A stretch of DNA of 19,239 nucleotides from an uncultured Blautia sp. Lineage in GTDB: Bacteria > Bacillota > Clostridia > Lachnospirales > Lachnospiraceae. The position numbers and the translations under genes were made by a program. Below, piece by piece: positions 6,731 to 14,481 of this stretch. Every line of letters starts with the position of its first letter. Position 1 is the stretch's first letter. The notes beneath the pieces are model-generated. The model worked only from the letters and a program-made list of their open reading frames with translations, was not told the origin of the DNA and made no database searches. The stretch covers positions 1 to 19,239 of the forward strand of contig URHH01000038.1 of the NCBI GenBank assembly GCA_900547615.1, in the 5' to 3' direction.

Positions 6731-6747
6731 ATACAACGAAGCGCAAA
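6731..6747 (+). repeat. 17-base near-repeat, right copy
   Basis: ATACAACGAAGCGCAAA is the partner of 5490-5506. It overlaps the left arm of the palindrome at 6738-6776. Confidence 0.3.
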
Positions 6748-6776
6748 TTCCAGAGATAAAAAGGAATTTGCGCTTC
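6738..6776. terminator. 14-pair perfect hairpin between convergent genes
   Basis: GAAGCGCAAATTCC (6738-6751) pairs perfectly with GGAATTTGCGCTTC (6763-6776) around an 11-base loop. It lies between the hydrolase stop (6652) and the DUF4340 stop (6806), where a shared bidirectional terminator would be expected. Neither strand has a T-tract after the stem, so it may instead be an RNA 3'-end stabiliser or a palindromic repeat. Confidence 0.5.
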
Positions 6777-6805
6777 CATATTAGTTATTACTTCATCTGT
6801 CGCTT

Positions 6806-8332
6806 TTACTCTTCTGCTTCAGAAGCTTCTTCGCTATTTTCTTCTCCAATCTGCTCATAAGCTTTAAACATTTCTTTTACATTCATCTTATTTACCATGT
6901 AAATCTTGTTTTCCGCTTTTACACCATAGAAATTAGAATCATAGCCATGATACAATACTTCTTTCTCTGTTCCATCTGTCTTTCTGAGAACAATTTTCAT
7001 TTCCGGTTCTGAATCCAGGGTCGTATCGTCTGTCACTCTCTTTTGTGCCGTCATATTGCTGACTTTATTGTAGAAAGTATTGAATTTTGTGCTGTCCAGT
7101 TCTTTGCCGTTCATTTCGTAAGTAAGAGTCTCTGTCTCATTTCCGTCTTCATCTTCAGATGTTTCACGTGAAACATTTACATTCTTTGTTTCACCTTTAT
7201 AGGTAACTTCAACGCTTTCTATATCATTTATGGAAATATAGCATACGTTCATATCCCAGAAATCTGCATTTTCTTTATCCAGGAATGTAGAAAGTGTCTC
7301 GTCCGACATTGTATAAACTTCTTTACTATCGTCAACGCTTACATACCTGCCGCTCTCTTCTGTTTCCTTACCTATATGTATCACAAGTCTTTTATCCACC
7401 ATTTCCGGTTCTGTCTCTTCTTCTCCTGTCTCTCCCTGTTTTTCTTCTGTATTTTCTGCCTCGTTTGACTCTGTTTCTTCTGTTTCCAGATTATCCGTTT
7501 CCTTTTCAGGAATTTTTTCTTTATAATCTACTGTTATGTTCGCATACGGTTCATTCAAGCCATAGCTCTCCATCTCTTCTTCAGATGCATTATAATCGAC
7601 AAAAGAAGCATATTCCAGGGTACTAAAAGCAGATGCTGTGCTCGTCGCTTTTGCGGAATCTGCCTTCTCCTGATTTTCTCCATCAAAAATATGCCAGAAT
7701 CCGTTTTCATCTTGCGACAGACTGTAAGAAGTTTCTCCTTCTACCTGAATCTCTTTTACGTTTTCCGAACTGATTTCCGGGAAAGTTCCTGCTTCTGCAT
7801 AATCATAAAGACTGTTCATAAACGGTGTAAGCGATGCGTTTGCTACCAGATATACTGTTTTATCGTCCTCATTTTTCTTCACATAATACTGACTTACAGA
7901 CTCGTTTTCTGCACCGATTTTTATGGAAGTTTCCTCTCCGTCTTTTGTTGTAAAAACAATGGTATTTACAGGGGAATCCAATCCATATTCTGACAGATCA
8001 TCCACATCTTTCAGAACCCTTTCTGCTTTTAAATCTCCCAGCATACCGACGGCATTATTTAAGGTATCCTGAGACACAGGAAAGGCTTTATCGTCGCTCT
8101 TTACCCACTGATCCTCTTTTTTCTGGAAGGTAATTTCCTGCTTATCAATTAAAAACTGTACAGATTCTATTTCATCTGCGGAAGTATCTGTAACAGAAAC
8201 CTGTTTTTCTTCTTCTTTGCTGTTTTCTGCTTCTTCCTGTTTGGATACGTATGTGCTCACTCCCACATACGTTCCACATAAAACAGCCAGTGCAGCCACA
8301 GCCAAAATCATTTTTACTGTTTTTTTCTTCAT
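6806..8332 (-). CDS. DUF4340 lipid/ABC-associated extracytoplasmic protein
   Basis: The protein has 508 residues with an N-terminal membrane helix (about 8-27) and no lipobox, so it is probably anchored with the bulk outside. It contains two similar blocks, each with LSEYGLDSPVNTIVFTTKDG (113-132) or MESYGLNEPYANITVDYKEK (254-273), the YGLxxP signature of DUF4340. A Glu-rich, low-complexity linker (about 274-311) splits the second block. DUF4340 proteins often accompany GldA/F/G-type ABC exporters; their biochemical role is not established to my knowledge. It is the last gene of the ABC operon and its ATG overlaps the upstream stop by one base (TGATG). A perfect parS lies in its coding sequence at the residues VSRET. 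Confidence 0.85.
   Translation of the reverse strand: MKKKTVKMILAVAALAVLCGTYVGVSTYVSKQEEAENSKEEEKQVSVTDTSADEIESVQFLIDKQEITFQKKEDQWVKSDDKAFPVSQDTLNNAVGMLGDLKAERVLKDVDDLSEYGLDSPVNTIVFTTKDGEETSIKIGAENESVSQYYVKKNEDDKTVYLVANASLTPFMNSLYDYAEAGTFPEISSENVKEIQVEGETSYSLSQDENGFWHIFDGENQEKADSAKATSTASAFSTLEYASFVDYNASEEEMESYGLNEPYANITVDYKEKIPEKETDNLETEETESNEAENTEEKQGETGEEETEPEMVDKRLVIHIGKETEESGRYVSVDDSKEVYTMSDETLSTFLDKENADFWDMNVCYISINDIESVEVTYKGETKNVNVSRETSEDEDGNETETLTYEMNGKELDSTKFNTFYNKVSNMTAQKRVTDDTTLDSEPEMKIVLRKTDGTEKEVLYHGYDSNFYGVKAENKIYMVNKMNVKEMFKAYEQIGEENSEEASEAEE
7160..7175. promoter_or_regulatory. parS, perfect match inside the DUF4340 gene
   Basis: TGTTTCACGTGAAACA, identical to the site at 5348-5363 and 1.8 kb away. 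It encodes VSRET within the DUF4340 protein in a weakly conserved, acidic stretch. It is a full palindrome and should be a genuine ParB loading site. Confidence 0.93.
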
Positions 8333-9837
8333 CAGGCTCTTCTCCTCTTAAACCAAATCACAAATCCAAGTATCAGGAAAACACCTGGGATAATGCCAAT
8401 TACCCATATTTTCCAGAAGCTTGTATCATATTCTGTCAACGACAACGATGCAACCTGAAGGCTCTTAGAAGGAATGGAAACACTTGCGCTTTCTTCCGTA
8501 TCTACCAGCCATTTCAGCGACTCTGTAACAAGCTGCTGATTTCCGCCTGAAACCATCTGATTGATCTGACTGTCTATAATATTGGCAGTAGAATAATATA
8601 CAAGCTGCGTTTCTTTTTCGTCAGCAAGGCTTTCTGTTATACTTACACCAATATCAAATGGACCATCTACATCGCCTTCTTCTTTTTCAATCTGAGAGCT
8701 GTTCATATTTGTTTTTGAATAAGCGCTGTCTGATGTTGTAAGGATACTCTCTATATTTACAGTATCTCTCACATCGTCCAGTTTCTGAATACCCTGTGCA
8801 AACGGTGCAAGCGTTAAATAATCGGAAGCTGCCGCCTCAGATGACGCCTCTGTACTTTTAACATCAGGAACAAGATAATACGGCATCTGCATTGCATAAT
8901 GCTGTGCATCTCCCTCAAAAACAAGACCTTCTGCACGTTTTACACCATAATTTTCTAATATTGCATCAAAATTCTTCAATTCCGTCTCTGTATAATTGGA
9001 AAATATCATGGCTTTTCCACCATTTTCCAGATATTTTAAAACAGCATCTTTTTCAGCAGAAGAAATATCTGTAGTTGGGGAAATGATCATAAGGCAGTCT
9101 GCATCTTCCGGCACGCTTTCCTCTGTGAGAAGATTCAGTTCCTGCACGTCAATATTGGCTTTTTCAATGCTGTCCTTTAAATCTGCAGAAAGCGATTTTT
9201 CCCCATGACCTTCCAGAGTATATAAAACAGGAAGATTTTCCGATGTCACATATCCGATAGCGCTTGTGATCTGACCTTCTCCGTCAAATCCTGTTGTCTG
9301 ATAGCTGTAGGTATTATAGTCCAGACTGCTCTCATACATATCGCTGTAATTTACTACTTTGCTTCTTTCTCCTGACTCGATAATAAGGCTGTTTGCAGAA
9401 ACCTGTTCGTCTGTATAATCAGAAACGAATTTTGGATTTACAACCGGATCCTTCACCTCTACCTTAATATGTTTGGATTCATCTTTATATCTTTTTAAAA
9501 GAGATGATATGTTCTCATCTTCGTATCCGCTCTGTGCGATCTGATAAATCGTAACATCTTTATCCAGATCTTTTAATGCTTTCTTCGTCTCCTCTCCAAT
9601 GGAATAAAGACCGGAATCACTCACATCAATCTGCGTATATTTAGAAGGAATTTCTCTCACGATCATATTGATAACAACAACTGCTGCCACAAAAACAACT
9701 GTCATTATCATACTGTAAGAACCATTTTTGATATGCTTTTTGCTTACAGTTCCCACTACCTTTTTTATATTGAATTTTCTGTTCTTTTTTTCTTTGTTTT
9801 GCTCATTATTTTTTTCTGCTTTTTTTCTGAAACTCAT
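8332..9837 (-). CDS. GldG-like component of an ABC exporter
   Basis: The protein has 501 residues. A basic N-terminus precedes a membrane helix at about 43-61. An extracytoplasmic region follows with VSDSGLYSIGEETKKALKDL, a typical start of the GldG/ABC_transp_aux domain, then LYTLEGHGEKSLSADLKDSI and DCLMIISPTTDIS. A second membrane helix lies at about 476-496, before a KRRRA end. The family is named after the gliding gene gldG of Bacteroidetes, but members are widespread in non-gliding bacteria, and nothing here suggests gliding. It probably forms the external part of the transporter with the permease and ATPase upstream. The start at ATG 9837 has GGAGGGGAG upstream and follows the permease stop by 15 bases. 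The substrate is unknown. Confidence 0.87.
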   Translation of the reverse strand: MSFRKKAEKNNEQNKEKKNRKFNIKKVVGTVSKKHIKNGSYSMIMTVVFVAAVVVINMIVREIPSKYTQIDVSDSGLYSIGEETKKALKDLDKDVTIYQIAQSGYEDENISSLLKRYKDESKHIKVEVKDPVVNPKFVSDYTDEQVSANSLIIESGERSKVVNYSDMYESSLDYNTYSYQTTGFDGEGQITSAIGYVTSENLPVLYTLEGHGEKSLSADLKDSIEKANIDVQELNLLTEESVPEDADCLMIISPTTDISSAEKDAVLKYLENGGKAMIFSNYTETELKNFDAILENYGVKRAEGLVFEGDAQHYAMQMPYYLVPDVKSTEASSEAAASDYLTLAPFAQGIQKLDDVRDTVNIESILTTSDSAYSKTNMNSSQIEKEEGDVDGPFDIGVSITESLADEKETQLVYYSTANIIDSQINQMVSGGNQQLVTESLKWLVDTEESASVSIPSKSLQVASLSLTEYDTSFWKIWVIGIIPGVFLILGFVIWFKRRRA

Positions 9838-9852
9838 TCCGTCTCTCCCCTC

Positions 9853-10716
9853 CTAATTCCAACGTCTTTTCTGAATGGACTGTACTGTAAGAAAAAGGCA
9901 CACGGCAATTACAGAAAGAAAATATACAATTCCTGTTACGTCCAGCATGGAATTTGTAAAATTGCTGAAATGCCCGCTCAAATCAAAGACCTCAAGTATT
10001 TTCTGTATTCCGCCTTCAAATACAGACGGTTTTACAAAGTAAATGACTGCCAGCGCCGCTTCTCCCACAATACCTGTTATCACAGAGATAAAAATATTTT
10101 TTATCATGATATAAATAATAATGGCTGCCGCCACGATCAGAAGTCCAAACGCAACGCAGGTAGATACAGACGTCTGGGAAAAGAAAGAAGAAATTCCTCC
10201 CATCATATAAAAAGCAAACAGCAATACAAAAGTAAGGACTGCAGCTACAACCTGGCTTTCTGTCAGAGCAGACATAAATACGCCGATTGCAAGGTTTGCA
10301 CAGCCAAGAAGGAAAAATCCCAGAATTGCCGTATAAGCAGACGCAAAAGAAACGGCTCCAAATTTTGACATGATCAGAGGGTATGCACACATGATCAAAA
10401 CAGGAATTGCATACACCGTAACAAGAGCCAGATATTTTCCCATTACAATGCTGCCAACAGAAACAGGCGCTGTGAGAAGAAGCTGATCTGTCTTCTGTTT
10501 CCGCTCTTCTGCCAGAACTCTCATACTCAAAATCGGAACACCGATTAAAAATATAAAGGTCAGAGCGCTTAATGTATATTCAAACTTTGGATAAGCTGCT
10601 GCAAGCTGATAGGCAGAAAAATAAATTCCTGTCACGATCAGAACAAAAAATATAAACAAGTATCCAACCATAGAAGTCAGATAACTTTTTAACTCTCTTT
10701 TATAAACTGCTGTCAT
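9853..10716 (-). CDS. ABC-2 type permease, GldF-like
   Basis: The protein has 287 residues from ATG 10716 and about six membrane helices, with the typical N-terminus MTAVYKRELKSYLTSMVGYL of ABC-2 permeases. LAEERKQKTDQLLLTAPVS is the conserved cytoplasmic loop after helix 2 of this family. It forms the membrane pore of the exporter. I choose the second ATG because GAGGAGA lies about six bases before it; the frame also has an ATG at 10731. Either start overlaps the 3' end of the ATPase gene, so translation is coupled. The transported substrate is not evident from the sequence. Confidence 0.9.
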   Translation of the reverse strand: MTAVYKRELKSYLTSMVGYLFIFFVLIVTGIYFSAYQLAAAYPKFEYTLSALTFIFLIGVPILSMRVLAEERKQKTDQLLLTAPVSVGSIVMGKYLALVTVYAIPVLIMCAYPLIMSKFGAVSFASAYTAILGFFLLGCANLAIGVFMSALTESQVVAAVLTFVLLFAFYMMGGISSFFSQTSVSTCVAFGLLIVAAAIIIYIMIKNIFISVITGIVGEAALAVIYFVKPSVFEGGIQKILEVFDLSGHFSNFTNSMLDVTGIVYFLSVIAVCLFLTVQSIQKRRWN

Positions 10717-11668
10717 GGTTCGTCTCCTCATTTTTTTCAGATTCTGTAAGCTCCAGGAAAATTTCCTCCAGAGATACCTTTTTCGATTTCATTTCAAGAA
10801 TCGGGCAGTGAAGTTCTGACATTTTCAGAAATACTTCTTCACGTATATCTTCCTGCTCCTCTGTGGAAACACTCACATTCCAGGCGCCCTCCTCCTCGTT
10901 AAATACAATCTCTGTTTCTTTTACTTTATCTATAGACTTCATTCCTGTCTCTATCTGTTCTTTCTCGCCTTTCACAAGCATATTCAGAGTATTGGAACCC
11001 TCTGCAAGACGGCTTAAATTATCAGGCGTATCGCTTGCCACAAGACGTCCGTGTGAAATGATCAGCACATAATCGCATACTGCGCTCACCTCTGACAGTA
11101 TATGTGAACTTAAAATAACAGTATGTTTTTTCTTCAGCTCTTTGATCAGTGAACGAATCTCTATGATCTGTTTCGGATCAAGACCAACCGTAGGCTCATC
11201 AAGAATAATCACTTCCGGATACCCCAGGATCGCCTGTGCCAGCCCTACTCTCTGTCTGTAGCCCTTTGACAGATTCTTTATAAGACGGTTTTTCATATCT
11301 GTAATTTTTACCATATCCATAACTTCCTCAATCATGGATTCCCGTTCTTTTCTTGGGATTTTCTTTAGATCTGCCGCAAATTTCATATACTCCAGAACTG
11401 TCATATCAAAATAAAGCGGCGGCTGTTCCGGCAGATAACCGATACATTTTTTTGCTTCTTCCGGTTCTTCCAGAATATCGTGTCCGTCAATGACAACCTT
11501 TCCCTCTGTAGAGGCAATATATCCGGTTATCATATTCATCGTAGTGGATTTTCCTGCTCCATTGGGTCCGAGAAAACCGTAGATTTTTCCCTTTTCAATC
11601 TGAAAAGAAAGATGGTCCACTGCTGTATGATCCCCGTATCTTTTAACCAGATTCGTTACTTCGATCAT
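10700..11668 (-). CDS. ABC transporter ATP-binding protein, GldA-like
   Basis: A nucleotide-binding subunit of 322 residues. Walker A GPNGAGKST is at 34-42, the Q-loop region is in GYLPEQPPLYFDMTVLEYM (77-95), the ABC signature LSKGYRQR at 133-140, Walker B VIILDEPT at 153-160, and the H-loop histidine at 189. The C-terminal 100 residues are a variable accessory domain, as in other ABC-2 exporter ATPases. It is the first gene of the four-gene exporter operon and its end overlaps the permease gene. AGGAGGAGAG precedes the ATG. A long hairpin with a T-tract lies immediately upstream (11686-11761). Confidence 0.94.
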   Translation of the reverse strand: MIEVTNLVKRYGDHTAVDHLSFQIEKGKIYGFLGPNGAGKSTTMNMITGYIASTEGKVVIDGHDILEEPEEAKKCIGYLPEQPPLYFDMTVLEYMKFAADLKKIPRKERESMIEEVMDMVKITDMKNRLIKNLSKGYRQRVGLAQAILGYPEVIILDEPTVGLDPKQIIEIRSLIKELKKKHTVILSSHILSEVSAVCDYVLIISHGRLVASDTPDNLSRLAEGSNTLNMLVKGEKEQIETGMKSIDKVKETEIVFNEEEGAWNVSVSTEEQEDIREEVFLKMSELHCPILEMKSKKVSLEEIFLELTESEKNEETNHDSSL

Positions 11669-11685
11669 TTACTCTCCTCCTGTTT

Positions 11686-11761
11686 TACAAAAAATTGTAG
11701 AGACAGCCTCCGGACTGAAACAGAGAATGGGGAATCCAGAGTTCTGCTATCTCTACAATTT
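11686..11761 (-). promoter_or_regulatory. Long nested hairpin with U-tract in the ABC operon leader
   Basis: On the minus strand a 16-pair stem (arms 11692-11707 and 11746-11761, one G-U) encloses a second seven-pair stem (11708-11714 and 11735-11741). The lower arm runs straight into six T residues. The ABC ribosome binding site follows within a few bases. This looks like an intrinsic terminator or attenuator ahead of the ABC genes. A separate terminator already exists after rsmG, so simple upstream termination is not its only possible job. Confidence 0.65.
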
Positions 11762-11825
11762 CTATTTTATGGATAAAATGTGAGGAAAATCCGATGAAAG
11801 TGTGAGGATTTTGTGTTTATTTCAT

Positions 11826-11853
11826 GAAAAAAGAAGGACTAAAAAGCCCTTCT
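11826..11853 (-). terminator. Intrinsic terminator after rsmG
   Basis: On the minus strand AGAAGGGC and GTCCTTCT form eight pairs (one G-U) around TTTTTA, followed by TTTTTT. It starts just past the rsmG stop and ends the mnmE-mnmG-rsmG operon. Confidence 0.88.
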
Positions 11854-11858
11854 CTCTC

Positions 11859-12578
11859 TTAAAGCGGTTCCTTTAACGGTGTTCCCGCTTTTCTCGGGTA
11901 TTTTCCCGGCGTATTTTTTACTTTTTCAATGACAACAAGAGAACGCTCTATCTCTGAATCCGGAAGCATAAAATAACAAATATCTTTTATTTTCCCTCCC
12001 AGAAGTTCGATCGCTCTTTCTGCTCCTTCTGCCTCTTCCTGTACTTTTCCTGATTTATAGGAAATAAACATTCCGCCCTTCTTTACATAAGGAAGACAGT
12101 ACTCGGAAAGTGTGGCAAGGTTTGATACTGCTCTTGAGACGCATATATCATACTGCTCTCTGTACGCCTTATTTTTTGCAAATTCCTCCGCCCTTCCGTG
12201 AATGGCTGTTATTTTATCAAAGCCCAGCAGATCGAAGGTTTCCTCAAGAAAATTCACTCTTTTCTTCAGGGAATCAAGAAGACATTCTTCCAGATGAGGA
12301 AAGGCGATTTTAAGAGGAACACCCGGAAAACCGGCTCCTGTTCCAATGTCCATCACTTTTTTTACTTTTGTAAGGTCAACTGCCTTCACACAGGCAAGAC
12401 TGTCGAGAAAATGCTTTACCAGAACTTCCTGAAATTCTGTGATACCCGTTAAATTCATAACTTTATTTTTTTCTACAAGATACTCATAGAATTGAATAAA
12501 CTGTTCCTTCTGTTTCTCATCAAGAGAAATCCCCAGATTTTCACAGCCCTTTTCCAGAACGGTCATATCATACGTCAT
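11859..12578 (-). CDS. rsmG: 16S rRNA (guanine527-N7)-methyltransferase RsmG
   Basis: The protein has 239 residues, the normal length. RsmG uses S-adenosylmethionine to methylate N7 of G527 in 16S rRNA; loss gives low-level streptomycin resistance in several bacteria. The SAM-binding motif VMDIGTGAGFPGVPLKIAFP is at about 76-95. The N-terminal FYEYLVEKNKVMNLTGI and VKHFLDSL stretches are typical of GidB. Its ATG overlaps the mnmG stop (ATGA), with GGAGGG seven bases upstream, so the two are co-translated. It is the last gene of the mnmE-mnmG-rsmG operon. Confidence 0.96.
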   Translation of the reverse strand: MTYDMTVLEKGCENLGISLDEKQKEQFIQFYEYLVEKNKVMNLTGITEFQEVLVKHFLDSLACVKAVDLTKVKKVMDIGTGAGFPGVPLKIAFPHLEECLLDSLKKRVNFLEETFDLLGFDKITAIHGRAEEFAKNKAYREQYDICVSRAVSNLATLSEYCLPYVKKGGMFISYKSGKVQEEAEGAERAIELLGGKIKDICYFMLPDSEIERSLVVIEKVKNTPGKYPRKAGTPLKEPL

Positions 12579-14467
12579 ACTTCTTCCCTCCTTCTTCCAT
12601 ACTGTTCCATATAAACAAGAAGTACAGAAATGTCTGCCGGTGAAACACCGGAAATCCTTGAAGCCTGTCCAATGGATACAGGTCGGTACATCTCAAGCTT
12701 CTGTCTCGCCTCAATACGAAGGCTTCCTACTTTTTCATAATCAATATCTGTCGGGATTTTCTTTGCCTCCAGCTTTTTAAACTGTTCTACCTGACGGAGC
12801 TGTCTTTTTATATAACCGTCATACTTTACATTAATATCTACCTGCTCTTTCACATCCCAGGAAAGTTCCGGGCGGTTTTCATCGATCGGGGCAACTGCCT
12901 CATAAGAAAGCTCAGGACGGCGTATCAGCTCTGCAAGGGTTGTTCCTGATTTTAGCGGTGTGCTTCCAAAGGATTCCAGAAGGCTTTGTACCTTTTCGGA
13001 CGCGCCGATATTCACGTGCTCGATTCGGTTGATTTCTTCCTGTATCTGTTTTTCCTTTTCCACAGATCTCTGATAAGTCTCCTCATCGATCAGACCAGCC
13101 TGATAACCTTTTTTCCGGAGACGGAGATCTGCGTTGTCCTGTCTTAAAAGAAGGCGGTACTCCGCACGGCTTGTCATCATTCTGTACGGCTCATGGTTTT
13201 CCTTTGTTACAAGGTCGTCTATGAGAACACCGATATATGCTTCTGAACGGTCAAGGATCAGCTGTTCCTGTCCTTTTATTTCCATCGCCGCATTGATTCC
13301 CGCGATCAATCCCTGAGCTGCTGCCTCTTCATATCCTGAACTTCCGTTAAACTGTCCGGCGCTGAACAGTCCCTTTATGTTCTTAAACTCAAGGGTAGGA
13401 TAAAGCTGTCTCGGATTAATGCAGTCATATTCAATCGCATAGGCATTTCTTACAATTCTGGCATTTTCAAGCCCCGGTACCGATCGGTACATCTCATACT
13501 GTACATCCTCGGGAAGAGAACTCGACATACCGCCAATATACATTTCATTTGTATACATGCCTTCCGGTTCAATAAATACCTGATGGCGGTTTTTGTCTGC
13601 AAAGCGCACAACTTTATCTTCAATGGACGGGCAGTATCTGGGACCTGTACCCTCGATCGCTCCGGAATATAAAGGAGAGCGGTCAAGATTTGCCCTTATA
13701 ATCTCATGTGTTTTCTCATTTGTATAAGTAAGCCAGCAGGATTTCTGCTCAATCTGCACATCCTCCGGATTTGTGGAAAAAGAAAACGGAACTACTCTCT
13801 CGTCTCCGAACTGCTCCTCCATCTTGCTGTAATCAATACTGTTTCCTGCAATTCTGGCAGGCGTTCCTGTCTTAAACCGGAACATTTCAATTCCAAGTTC
13901 CTTTAAGCTGTCTGTGAGATAATTTGCAGCCTGGAGTCCGTCCGGTCCTGTTGCATTGCTCACATCGCCGTAAATGCATCTTGCCTTTAAGTACGTTCCT
14001 GTACAGAGGATCACTGCCTTACAGTGATAAACAGCGCCGGAATACGTCAGAACCCCTGTGATTTTCCCTTCTTCTACAAGAAGCTTCGTCACCTCTCCCT
14101 GACGGATCGTAAGGTTTTCTGTATTTTCCAGAGTTTTTCTCATCTCGTTGCTGTATGCCTGTTTGTCTGCCTGCGCTCGGAGAGAATGCACTGCCGGTCC
14201 TTTGGAACGGTTTAACATCTTTGACTGAATAAAGGTTTTGTCTATATTTTTTCCCATCTCTCCTCCAAGAGCATCAACCTCTTTTACGAGATGGCCTTTG
14301 GAACTTCCTCCAATGTTTGGATTACATGGCATCAGGGCTATGCTGTTTACGCTTACCGTAAACATGATGGTGGAAAGTCCCAGACGCGCAGACGCAAGTG
14401 CAGCCTCACAGCCTGAATGTCCTGCTCCCACTACCACAACATCATAATTTTCTGTTACTGTCTTCAT
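12575..14467 (-). CDS. mnmG: tRNA uridine-34 modification enzyme MnmG (GidA)
   Basis: An FAD-dependent enzyme of 630 residues that, with MnmE, adds the carboxymethylaminomethyl (or aminomethyl) group to C5 of wobble U34 in certain tRNAs. The dinucleotide-binding motif VVVGAGHSGCEAA is at 11-23. ALMPCNPNIGGSSKGHLVKE holds the conserved Cys and the folate-site region, and RSKGPAVHSLRAQADK and GTYLKARC are further family hallmarks. The C-terminal helical domain that contacts MnmE is present, with IPTDIDYEKVGSLRIEARQK. The length is complete. The gene follows mnmE by 14 bases and overlaps rsmG by four bases. Start ATG 14467 is preceded by GAGAGG. Confidence 0.97.
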   Translation of the reverse strand: MKTVTENYDVVVVGAGHSGCEAALASARLGLSTIMFTVSVNSIALMPCNPNIGGSSKGHLVKEVDALGGEMGKNIDKTFIQSKMLNRSKGPAVHSLRAQADKQAYSNEMRKTLENTENLTIRQGEVTKLLVEEGKITGVLTYSGAVYHCKAVILCTGTYLKARCIYGDVSNATGPDGLQAANYLTDSLKELGIEMFRFKTGTPARIAGNSIDYSKMEEQFGDERVVPFSFSTNPEDVQIEQKSCWLTYTNEKTHEIIRANLDRSPLYSGAIEGTGPRYCPSIEDKVVRFADKNRHQVFIEPEGMYTNEMYIGGMSSSLPEDVQYEMYRSVPGLENARIVRNAYAIEYDCINPRQLYPTLEFKNIKGLFSAGQFNGSSGYEEAAAQGLIAGINAAMEIKGQEQLILDRSEAYIGVLIDDLVTKENHEPYRMMTSRAEYRLLLRQDNADLRLRKKGYQAGLIDEETYQRSVEKEKQIQEEINRIEHVNIGASEKVQSLLESFGSTPLKSGTTLAELIRRPELSYEAVAPIDENRPELSWDVKEQVDINVKYDGYIKRQLRQVEQFKKLEAKKIPTDIDYEKVGSLRIEARQKLEMYRPVSIGQASRISGVSPADISVLLVYMEQYGRRREEV

Positions 14468-14481
14468 CTGTTTTTCCTCTC

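Noticed and set aside
9733..10368. 211-codon plus-strand open frame opposite the permease and GldG genes
   Set aside because: It spans two minus-strand genes and its translation is Tyr/Lys/Cys-rich with no domain; a shadow.
13008..13020. CACGTG near 13014 inside mnmG as another parS
   Set aside because: Only the central hexamer and one flank fit (ATTCACGTGCTC); the right half-site is absent.
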